From assembly GCF_024323335.1 (NCBI RefSeq), contig NC_066581.1, positions 228,176,539-228,240,538 of the forward strand: a stretch of DNA of 64,000 nucleotides, written 5' to 3'. This DNA comes from Lathyrus oleraceus (Eukaryota; Streptophyta; Magnoliopsida; Fabales; Fabaceae). The translations under genes and the position numbers were made by a program. The notes under the pieces were generated by a model that was not told the origin of the DNA, searched no databases, and saw nothing but the letters and a program-made list of their open reading frames with translations. This document shows positions 31,796 through 42,721 of the stretch, piece after piece (position 1 is the first letter of the stretch; every line of letters starts with the position of its first letter).

Positions 31796-34700
31796 TGTAA
31801 GACCCTAATTTTGACCCTAAGATCCCTCATGGCATCATGTTATTGCACAAGTGCATTGCCTCAAGGATCATAGCCTGTTTGATTCCTTAACCCTAAGGGT
31901 GGGACTTATTTAAGTGTTTTGAAACCACCAAGCATGCTTGTATTGTATATTATTTCTTTTCTTATTTTATTACCAACCAAAAGCACGAAAATAGGTCACT
32001 AACTCTTTTTGTTTTGAAGCTCAAGTGATCATGTGTTCCAATGCTCCTAGGAGGCTCCTAAGCCCAATGAAATGGCCAGATGAAAATGAGGAAAAGCATG
32101 AAAATGGTCCCTAAAGATCCAAATCATCATATATGCCTCCCAAGTATCTCAATTTTCCAATTTTATCAAGATAACCCAAAGGGCTTGAGGATTGTTTCCC
32201 AAGGAAACCCTAATTTCACTATGCTTTGACTGTACCTTGCCCATGAAGCAATCTCAACCTCTGATCAAATTTAATCAAAGGAAGTTCTTTCATTCATCCT
32301 TTTATGCATATATGAGCCTATTGGAGGCCCCTCAATCATTTATTCATCAAGATTGGAAGTTTGGCCTTGAAAAGTTGATCAGTCAAAGTCATCTGACTAA
32401 ACTGAGGTCTATTGAGATACAACTTTTGATGTGTTTGTCAAATAAAGATGACCCCAAGATAAAAAATATTATTAAGAACCATATGAAAAACTTTCATGTT
32501 CATAAAAAATACATTTAAAACTTGGAAGGTCATCATTCATTTCAAAACATTATAGGTCATTTTGACTGAAACCCTAATTTTGGGTCAACTTATCAAAGGC
32601 ATAACTTCCTTAATTTGTATGATTTTTAGGTGAGAACAAATGCATTGGAAATATTGAGGTGTCTAATTCAAATGTTATGTTGGATAAAATTTCATAATCC
32701 TAAAATAAATACATTTGATAAAACAAAACATTATAGGTCATATTGGACCTAATTCATTGAATTTGAAAAAGTACCCAACTTCAAATGCCCATAACTTTGT
32801 CATAGAAAATCCAAATGATGAAAACTTTGATTCCAAATTTATCATATTGAAAATATCTACAAATTTGATGTTGTAGGTTTTTCCATTTGAAGCTTTCATC
32901 ATGAAACTAGAGGGGTTTGATTAGGCTTGCTTTTGGTGAAAATTTTCAAATGTGACTTAAACATGTTTTGTACTTGGATTTTCCAGGCCAGTTTTCATTA
33001 ATTTCCAAATGCCAAATGAATTTTTTCCCAACATGATTTTTGTTCCTTATTTCAAGGGCTTTGCAACCCTTACTCATAATGCTCATTTGGACTTACCATT
33101 TGGGATTTTCGAAGACCTTTCCATTTATGTACATTTTGGTATTTCATGTTATAACTTGGTATGCAAGCTGATTCCATTTCAAATGCATGTCCAAATCATT
33201 TACATGTGATCCCAGCAATATATTTCATCCATCATTGGGCCTGTTACACGCTTGAACAGGCCCATGCAAGCAAATTTCAAATGCCATGCACATGAAAGAA
33301 ACGTGGGATTCAGCTACCTTGAGCTATAAATAAAGGTTCCCTCTCATTCATTTGGCAACCTTTTGGAGATCTGAATTGCTGCAGCATTGAAACCATAGCC
33401 ATACCAAAGGAATTTGAATAAAAATTTATCTCACTTTCGAGCTTGAAATTCAGCATCATTAGCTGATCTTCAAAGCTTAATTCCTTAACCTTTCACTTCC
33501 ACTACATCCCTAGAGCAAAGAGGAGTCAAGATCTTGAAGAAATCGTGGCCTGAAGGTCTTCAATTCAGAGGTATACATTTAAACTTTTTGGATCTAGAAC
33601 TCTCATTTCAATGTAGCATTCTTGTGTTTGTATGGTTTTTTGAAGTCCTCACACTTGAGGCAAGCTTGTGATGCTTTCAATTTTCCATTTCATGAACTTT
33701 CAGTTTGAACACCATGATCTTCCACTTCACATTTCTCTCAATATAGGAAGAGTGAGGAAGATCCATGGATACAGTGGTGATCTCCATCACACGAGCTTCA
33801 TTTCCATGGCTTTGTTTTTTATTTTTATTAAATTTCATTTTCCTGCAACTGGTGGCCGGAGGTTGTTGTTCCGCCAGAGAAGATGGTGGTTTCCACCATC
33901 ATCACCACGTGTGCACCTTCACAGCCCTTGGATCTGGTTTTCACGTTTTAATCGTGTGCATCCATTGTGTTTACTTCATTTAATACCTTATGTGGCGCGT
34001 TTGACTTGGATGTAGCGTGTTCTCCATGATCTGAACCATTCAGCCTTGCCACATCAATTAATGAATCCATCCTGTGGCGCTGGTTTTTTCCATTATTTCT
34101 ATTTTCATTTTATTTTCAGTTAATTCCTTTTATTTTCAAAAATTCATAAAAAAATTCATTTGAAGTCATAAAAATATGAGACCAATTCCAAAAAATTTCT
34201 TGAAAAATCTAGTTTCATATTTTAATTTTTATTTATTTTTGTGACTTCATTTGATATTTTTCATGAATTATTTGATTTTTAATAGTTTTAATTCATTTTA
34301 AAATACTTTCTGACTTTTGAAAAATCCAAAAATATTTTCCTAGCATTTATAGATCATGATAAATCAATGAAAAATAGTCTCATCAATTTCTTATTTGATT
34401 TGAGATTTATTTGAGATTTTAGTCCATTTTATGCTATTTTTAATTGTTTTTAATTGTTTTTAAATACTTTCTGGTTTCAAAAATTTGTGAGAAAATTAGT
34501 CAAAGTTTGTTTGACCATGTTGGACCTATGAGAATTTAATTAGACTTATTAAAGTTGATTTGAATTGAATTTGAGGTTTGACCTTATTTGTTTATTTTTT
34601 ATTTGCATTTTATTTTAATTCATAAAATACCAAAAAAATATTGTTGACTTGTAATCTTCATTTCTTTTCTGTTTGGTGTTGATTGATGTTGGTTTGATCC

Positions 34701-36662
34701 ACATTTGATCAATTGGAATTGATTGATGTATTCTTTTCCCCTCCCTTTCATCTTCATCCCATTTTTTCCATCAATGGCCAATGAGTTAAGTTCTTATGGT
34801 TGGTCTTGACAAATGAGAGGTTTAACCTTCTTTGATCCAAACCAAACTCAACTTGATCCATGATCAAGTGAGTTGTTTTGTGTCCAAGATAGGTTGCTTC
34901 TTGGTCAAGCAAATAACCTAAAGACAATACAAGGCCCTTCCCCTTTTGTTTTGGCATGGCAAGTTTATGGAGCTTGGTTTACTAGTCATGATCTCTAACT
35001 TGTGTTCTTTGTCTATATTTTTATTCACCGGCCTCAGATAGATGTGACTACTACATTAATCCACTTACGATTGCTTAACATAGCGCTACATTGTCTCATG
35101 ACAAGCTAACATAACTCCTCTAATTACTAATTTTAATTTGAGCATTTAATTTCTTACCATTTACTTTTAATGCCATTTATTTCTTGCTCATTATTCATAT
35201 TGATTTTCCCTTTGCTCACTTGAGCACATATTTTATGTTTATGTCATTTTTCTTTTGCTCATTTGAGCTCATTATTGTATATAAATATATTGCTATCTTG
35301 TGTTTGCTTTGTATTTGTTTTGTGTGAACCAAATGCTAAAGGAGAAAGGACTTAGAATTAGGACTTACCTATGCTTAAAGGAGTTCAAGAGCAACTAGGC
35401 CTCATGCCTTTAGAATGCTAAATTGGTTGAAGAGCAACTAGGCCTCATGCCTTTAGAATGCTAAAATTCCAAGTTGATCTCAAAAGGACTTCTCTTCCAA
35501 ACTTATTCTTTGTCCATTCCCCTTATTGTGTTGTGAACTTTTTGATGTTTGCTTGTGTGTGATAGGGATCCCACTTTGAGATTGTGAAAAAAGGACCATT
35601 GTCATGAGTAGCCAAGTTAAGAGAAAAGCCAAATGGAGATCCTAGGAGCTTGAATGCAAATTATTGATTGCTTGTTTGTGTGCTAAGTCCAAAGGAAAGG
35701 AGCATCTTGAATCATCTCTATGATTCCAAGAAAAGGAACTCCAAGGGTTTATCCTTCCCTCTCTTATCTTTGTATGCTTTATGACTAGCCCTTCTCTTCT
35801 TCTCTCCATTCTAACCAAGCCAAAATCTTTTTCTTGAAACTTTGACTTTGTTTCAAATTAGAAACCTAGGCCTTAAGCCTTTGACTTTTCAAAACCATTT
35901 TCATCAATACTCATTGTGAATAAATCTTAATCCAACTTTGACTTCATTTTGTAAATAAATCTAACTTGTAAATATAACCCATTTCAAGTTGTTTTGTGGT
36001 TCCAATGGCCACTTGTTAAAACTTTTCATAAACATTAGTCATAGGTTTGAGTTATCGTAGTGGTTGATGTAAATCTCACCTCATCCTTAGTGATTGGATT
36101 ATAAGTCTTCCATGCTTATTATAGGGTTAACCACTCACTAGCATGTTGAAGCCTTACCCACATGGTGGATTGTTGGTTTAGGTTGAGTTTTCTCCCTTTG
36201 ATGACAAAAGACCTTAAGGCTTTTGATCAAATCAATTCACCAATCTTTGAGATTTTTACCCCGAACTACGAGGTTTTGATCCTCCTTTGTGATGGTACGT
36301 AAGCAATGGGTTCATCCATTCAAACAACAAATTTTTAAATATAATCTATTCTCTTCTCATCCCCCCAATCTTTTGGTACAAATATTTTCACAAATACCAA
36401 CCTACAACACATATTTGCAAAAAGGGTTCCCTTAGAATACTAAGGATGTTTTGGGTGCGTAAAACCTTCCCATTTCATAGCCAACCCCCTTACCCAGATC
36501 TCTGACATTTTTATTAGTTTTTTATTTGAAAAACTTCTTACCTAGGCTTTTGTTCGCTTTTTAGCCTTTCCTTTGGACAAATAAAAGTGCGGTGGCGACT
36601 CGAATTATATGTTTACTTTTGGTTTAGTCAATAAACCTAAAGGTAACAAAAACCCTGCTACA
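31796..36662 (+). repeat. 5' LTR of element F (about 4.87 kb)
   Basis: Starts TGTAAGACCCTAATTTTGAC and ends CCCTGCTACA, six bases before the PBS. The first about 75 bp and last about 250 bp match D's 2.1-kb LTR; the interior does not. A TATAAATA box lies at 33325-33332. A 43-bp tandem duplication (AGAGCAACTAGGCCTCATGC) lies at 35388-35473. The bipartite hairpin relic is at 36263-36320 and the U5 PBS-like TGGCGACTCG at 36593-36602. Small ORFs inside have no recognisable similarity and are unlikely to be genes. The size fits the very long LTRs typical of Ogre elements. Confidence 0.88.
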
Positions 36663-36668
36663 GAAAAG

Positions 36669-36686
36669 TGGCGACTCTGCTGGGGA
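36669..36686 (+). other. Primer binding site of element F
   Basis: TGGCGACTCTGCTGGGGA, six bases after the LTR. It is identical to the site in G and is of the tRNA-Arg-type PBS reported for Ogre elements; the tRNA match itself was not computed. Confidence 0.85.
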
Positions 36687-37384
36687 AAGAAATTCTCTAG
36701 TGGGTTTTGCCTACTTTTTGCTTATGTGTGTTGTATGTTTATATTTATTTATGGCATATTTTTGTGCAAATTTGGGATGAATGTATTGTTTGTAATGTAT
36801 GAATTGCTTGATATGTTAATTGCTTGTATGCTTGGTGGTTTCTTGTGAGATGAGTTCTATACCCGAACTTGAGTGCACTTATGATAGGAGAATGGCATAA
36901 TCTTGTTGACTTGTGTGGAGTTATTCCTTAACAAGTTAACTTGCAAGCCCATTCACTTGGTGGAGGTCTTGTTGGGATCAATAATGTCACACGAGTAGTC
37001 GTGGTTAGGCATTACTCTTTCCAATAGGAACCTTAGAAACCAAGGACCTTAGATACCTAGCCCATCTTGGCCTATTTTAGGACGTAGTGCGAAGGTCGTT
37101 CAAGTGTAAGACTTGAGGCGATTGTTACGCGATACTACACTCATAAGAGTTCCTCGTTTTATCCGATAATATCCGAAATATGGGATGATGCCTATGGGAA
37201 CCTTTTTAGAACATGATTGTTAGGTTTAACCATAGTACACTCCCGTAACCTTTGTATGGTGTGACTTGCTTGATCCTTGAGTGTGTTTGTTGCATCCATG
37301 CATTCATGCATTACTTCGCATTCATGTCATCAACAATAAAGATTTTTCAAGGAACATAAGAGGTCTATTTGCAAATTTTCAGAC
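36687..37384 (+). other. Leader of element F
   Basis: No supported gene. It is homologous to D's leader in its distal half (CGATACTACACTCATAAGAG at about 37130 and the ATATCCGAAATATGGGATGATG block). The short ORF at 36609-36848 overlaps the LTR end and PBS and is probably chance. Confidence 0.5.
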
Positions 37385-38836
37385 ATGGATAAGCAAAGAA
37401 GGAATACGAAGAAGTACAGTTTCAGACAACCCGACTTGAAAGAGTTAAGGAGTTTGGCATCTTATGTATTAGAGCCCTTAGAATTTAAAGCTCGCCATGG
37501 GAAGCTTCTATCTATTCTTTCTACTAAAGTGGATGAGGGTCTGATGAGTGTGTTGGTGCAGTTCTACGATCCTCTGTATCGATGCTTCACTTTTCTGGAT
37601 TTCCAGCTTTTGCCTACACTAGAGGAGTATGCCTATCATGTGGGTATACCTATTCTGGACCAGTTGTCGTTCAGTGGTTTGGAAAAGATTTCGTATTCTC
37701 AAGAGATTGCTGACATGCTTCATGTAGATGTATATGACATTGTTGCCAATATGACTACCAAAGGTGGAATTCAAGGTCTCCTGTTTGATTTTCTGATTAC
37801 CAAAGCTACTTTGTTTGGGAAGGCCATGAGTAAGGAAGCTTTTGAAGCCATATTTGTATTCCCCATCTATGGGCTAGTGTTATTTCCCAACATCGACAAC
37901 TTTGTGGATGTGAACGCTATTAGGATTTTCTCTTCTCTTAATCCCGTTCTGACTCTGTTGGGTGACACTTATTTCTCTTTGCATATGAGGAATGCAAAGG
38001 GTGGTGGTTCCGTTGTGTGTTGTCTGCCTCTGTTGTACAAGTGGTTTATTTCGCACTTGCCTCAGACGCTTGCCTTCAAGGAGAACAAGGGATGTCTACG
38101 GTGGTCCACGAGACTTATGTCTCTCACTAATGATGATATCTCTTGGTACAATCGTGTTTATGATGGCGTTCAGATTATTGACTCTTGTGGTGAGTTCTCC
38201 AATGTACCTCTTCTTGGTACATGTGGTGGAATTAACTACAACCCTGCTTTGGCTCTTCGTCAGCTTGGGTTCTCCTTAAAGGATAAACCTAACAACATTT
38301 CATTGGAAGGCTTGTTCTTTCAAGAGGGTAAAGATCCCCAGAATTTGAAGGATAGGATGGTCCGCGCCTGGCGCAAAGTTCATAGGAAAGGGAGGATTGA
38401 GCTTGGTCCGAAGAACTGTGTTGCTTTGGAACCTTACACCTCTTGGGTAAGGAAAGAGAGCTCTGGAGTATCGCATGTCGTACGAGTATCCGAGACCTAC
38501 CCCTACGGTTATGGTTGGGCCTTCAACCCTCCCTAATCAAGTAGTAGAGGAGTTGAGAGATGAAGATCGGTCGTGGCATAGATTCGTGAGCGTGAGGAAC
38601 TTCTTCAGCAGCTCAAGGATAAGGATGCAATGATAGAGTTTCTAGAATATCAGGTTATTGATGAGCCTGATGATGTAGTTACTTCTCTCCTTCCTCACTC
38701 GTATAGGTTTTGGAAGAGGAAGTATGATCAGCTCGCCAAGGAGAAGGCACACATAGAAGCAGCTTATGAGAGAGAGGTGAAGAGGCTTCGTGCGATTTAT
38801 CTTCCAATCTCGAAGGCGTTGGACGATTGCTTCTAG
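37385..38836 (+). pseudogene. ORF1 of element F (plant-mobile-domain-like plus coiled coil), frameshifted
   Basis: Starts MDKQRRNTKKYSFRQPDLKE. The globular part runs to about residue 355 with LVQFYDPLYRCFTFLDFQL, LPTLEEYAYHVGIPIL, FPNIDNFVDVNAIRIF and NYNPALALRQLGF. Near 38455-38470 a frameshift moves out of frame (the open frame ends at 38536), while the original frame continues as NQVVEELRDED, a stop or two, and the coiled-coil end EKAHIEAAYEREVKRLRAI to TAG at 38834-38836. It is about 85% alike to D's ORF1 by eye. Role in the element is unknown. Confidence 0.82.
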
Positions 38837-39168
38837 GGCTCCATAGGATGTTCATTCTCCTTTTCTCTTGTATTGTATTTGGTTACCAAAACTGTACTAC
38901 TTCTTTGGTGTAAAAAGTTTCCAAATATTATTGCTATGAGTATTCCATATATGTCTTAAAAGTTTAATATCTTTCAAACATTTGCAAATAGATCCCTATA
39001 AAGTTCCTCTGATAAAAAACAAATCATGTGCACAAGCATTACATGCATCATATGCATAAGCAGGTTTTGTTCCGAGCTCTTGATCAGTGGTCTAACTCTT
39101 TGCTCTTCATTTATTTTGAAGACAAACTGACGCACCAGTATAACACCAAATCAAATCATCAGAAGATC
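38837..39168 (+). other. ORF1-gag spacer of element F
   Basis: AT-rich. The acceptor-like CATAAGCAG ends at 39063, followed by GTTTTGTTC. From there the gag frame is open (LFIYFEDKLTHQYNTKSN) into the ATG at 39169, suggesting that translation or splicing begins upstream of that methionine. F has one base fewer here than B and D. Confidence 0.5.
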
Positions 39169-42100
39169 ATGGAACACCTTGAACAAGAGAACAGAGATTT
39201 GAAGGAAGAGATTGCTAGACTGACTGCCATGATGGAGTCAGTCCTTGCTGCGTAAAGTCAAGCTTCACCAACTCCTGCAACTCCTCCCGCGAGGACAGTC
39301 ATCTCTGAAGTGGTAACCTCAACAGTTCCTGCTGCCACAGCCCACTTCGCTCCTAGTATGCCAGCTGGATTCCCTTGGGGAATTCCATCTAACTTCATGC
39401 CACATGGTTTCTCTCCCACTCTTGCTTTTATACCGGCATCTAGCCCGGTCCTGTCTGTGCCTCCTCCCGTTGTGCACACTCTCCCGCGTGTAGAAGACAC
39501 CATTTATCATTCCGAGCCATCTGAGGGTCCGGATGTATATGAGAAAATGGACGAAATGAAAGATCAATTCCTTGAGCTGCGCAAGGAACTGAAGACTTTG
39601 AGAGGTAAGGACCTCTTTGGGAAGAGTGATGCTAAGTTGTGCTTGGTACCCAACGTTAAAATCCCGGTTAAATTCAAAGTGCCTGACTTTGAGAAGTACA
39701 AGGGAAATACATGTCCACTCAGCCATCTTGTGATGTATGCTCGCAAGATGTCGACCCAAACCGACAATGATCAATTGCTAATTCACTACTTTCAGGATAG
39801 CCTGACAGGTGCTGCGCTCCGATGGTATATGAGGCTGGAGAGTGCAAGCATCCGCACTTTCAACGATCTTGGAGAGGCATTTGTGAAGAAGTACAAATAT
39901 AATATGGACATGGCTCCATACAGGGATCAGTTGAGGGAAATGTCCCAGAAGGACAAGGAGATCTTCAAGGAATACGCCCAGAGGTGGCGAGAATTGGCAG
40001 CCCAGATAGTGCTACCCTTGGAGGAGAAGGAGATGACAAAGATCTTCTTGAAGACTTTGAGCTCTTTCTATTACGAGTGCATGATTGCTAGTGCTCCCTC
40101 GGACTTCACCGAAATGGTGAATATGGGGATGAGGCTAGAAGAGGGGGTCCATGAAGGACGTTTGTCTCGTGATGATGGTTCCTCAACAAAGAAATATGGA
40201 GGATTTGCTAGGAAGAAGGAAGGGAAGACTCATGATGTTTCTTCCCAATGTTAAGAGAAGGCCCTCTGTGAGGAGGAAAGAGGTTTGACCGACTGTTAAC
40301 CAACACCAGGTTGCTCATATAGCACCTGCTTTCAGAGAAGTTCAACAACAACCATAACAACAACATCGTCAATAACAACAGGCTTATCAGCCTCGCAATA
40401 ATAACAACACCAGCACCAACAACTATAAGAGGAAGAGGGTGAATTTTGACCCGATTCCAATGACGTATGCTGAACTTTATCCTTCCTTAATCGATAGGAA
40501 GCTGATAACTCCTCGTGATCCTCCTGCTGTGCCAGCCAATCCCCAATGGTGGTACAAGCCCGAACTTCACTGTGTGTATCATTCCGGTGCTCCCGGACAT
40601 GATGTGGAGAATTTTTTTCCTTTGAAGACCAAGGTGCAAGACCTTGTGAGGAGTGGGATACTGTTCTTTGAGGACGTAAGCCCAAATGTGAAGAAGAACC
40701 CATTTCCCGAGCATGGGAAGGCAGTTGTTAATATGGTTCAGGGGTGCCCTGGAAAATATAAAGTCCTTTATATGAATGACATAAGGCAATCCTTGGTTGA
40801 GATGCATAAGTTGTTGTGTGAACACAGACATTATGAGCATGATCATGATAGGTGTCAGGTGTGCACTATAAATGAGAGAGGATGTCGTCAAGTGAGAAGG
40901 GACATCCAAGAGATGCTAGATCAAGGGATGATTGAGATACTTCATAATCGTAATAAGGATGAAGTCGATGTTATTACTCCCATATTCAAAATTCCTGATC
41001 CTGTTGCCATCAAGTACGATGGCAGCAAGAAGAAAGTATCGCCAACTCTTGTGATCAAGCCAGCAGGTCCTATCCCGTATGTATCAGATAAAGCGGTCCC
41101 CTACCGTTATAACATTGTTATGCTAGGAGATGGGAAGAAGGTGTGTTGCCCTCAACCTCTGTGGTAAGCATTTCTGACGTTAGTGGAGTGACCCGTAGTG
41201 GTCGTGTTTTCTCGACTCAGCCGAAATCCCACGAAGATGTTGTGAAGAAAGACGTTGTTGGTCCTGCTGGTCCCATGGGGACTTCTTCTTTAAATCGGTC
41301 TATTCCTGTTGTGAAGGGTGTTGACCTTTTTGTTGTTAAATCCCAGAATACTCCTATCCTAGTTGGCCAGTCTGGCATGTTGAGAGAGGATGGTGATGAG
41401 ATGTTGAGGCTCATCAAGAGGAGTGAATATAATGTTGTGGATCAGTTGCTTCAAACTCCATCAAAGATATATGTCTTATCTTTATTGATGAATTCAGAGC
41501 CACACCGTGAAGCGTTGCAGAGGGTGTTGGACGTGGCATGCGTGGATCACGATGTCATAATTGAGTAGTTTGATAGCATTGTTGCAAATATAACCGCTTG
41601 TAACAATTTGAGCTTCTATGATGATGATCTTCCTGAGGAGGGAAAAGACCACAATTTGGCTTTACATATCTCCATGAACTGTAAAGATGATGCCCTATCC
41701 AATGTGTTGGTGGATACAGGGTCATCACTCAATGTATTGCCAAAATCTACTCTTGCCAAACTTTCATACCAGGGGCCTCCCATGAGGCTGAGTGGAGTGG
41801 CAGTGAAGGCTTTTGATGGATCGCATAAAACTGTGATTGGTGAATTAGACCTCCCGATCAAGATTGGACCTAGTGATTTCTAGATCACTTTTCAGGTTAT
41901 GGATATACATCTGTCATACAGTTGTTTGCTCGGTAGACCATGGGTTCACGAGGCAGGCTCCATGACATCCACCCTGCACCAAAAGTTGAAGTTTGTTAAG
42001 AACAAAAAGTTGGTAGTGATAGGGGGAGAGAAGGCTCTCTTGGTCAGCCATTTATCTTCCTTCTCCTATATTGATGTTGAGGATGAGGTCGGGACTCCGT

Positions 42101-42443
42101 TCCAAGCCTTATCTATTGTTGAGCCTTCTAGGAAAGGACTTTCTTCATTTGTCTCCTATAATGATGCGAAGTTGTCCATTGGGCATGGTGCAACTACTGG
42201 TTTGGGGAAAATGATCAAGTTGGAAGATAACAAGTCCCGGGCTGGTATAGGGTACTCTTTTGGTGTTTATAATGATCTTGGGTTGTTCCAGAGTGGAGGT
42301 TTCATCCACACCATGGAAGATCAGGAAGTAGCTGCCATCGTTGAAGATAATGAAGAGGAAGACCTTGGCAACTTTGTCATACCTGGAGGAATCTGCAATA
42401 ATTGGGTCGTTGTTGATATTCCAACAGTTATCCATAAGTCAAC
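39169..42443 (+). pseudogene. gag: gag-protease pseudogene of element F
   Basis: Coiled-coil start (MEHLEQENRDLKEEIARLTA), stop at 39253, gag core 39310-40254 (LIHYFQDSLTGAALRWYM, FKEYAQRWRELAAQ), and a Q/N-rich linker with several TAA where CAA is expected (40254-40430). The knuckle region (CVYHSGAPGHDVENF, last Cys changed to Phe) is at about 40570-40620. Frameshift near 41150. LSLLMNSEPHREALQ, then stop TAG at 41566. Protease with intact DTG (NVLVDTGSSLNVLP) at about 41706, and TAG at 41881. Exon 1 ends at 42443. Most breaks are single C-to-T or G-to-A changes, as expected for methylated cytosines. Confidence 0.85.
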
Positions 42444-42721
42444 ATAATGTGTTCATTTTGTTTAAAAACCCTTCTCCCATGCCAAAAGGAGAAGTGAAGA
42501 CATTGTTGGCATAATTGATTAATACAATGATATTCATTCAATAATCGCATGTTAAATGTTTGTTTTCTCAAATTATTTTTCCTTTTTTCTTTTTGCATGA
42601 AATTGGTGATCACCATAAAACCCTAAAAAGAAAAAGAAAATAAAATCAATCTTTTCATCTGCATAATGATTTGCCTTGTTTGAATTCTAAAATCTCTTTT
42701 ATACTCAAAATCATTATGCAG
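42444..42721 (+). other. Intron of element F with a mutated splice donor
   Basis: The donor is AT (CAACATAATG) where D has CAACGTAATA; the acceptor TTATGCAG at 42714-42721 is intact. AATAAA lies at 42639-42644. Length 278 bp. Without the GT this copy would not splice normally. Confidence 0.7.

Noticed and set aside
33668..34015. Histidine-rich and other short ORFs inside F's LTR (also 32192-32518, 33009-33209)
   Set aside because: Inside an LTR interior, no recognisable domain, and overlapping alternative frames.
36669..36686. tRNA gene
   Set aside because: Only an 18-nt primer-complementary segment right after an LTR; no cloverleaf.
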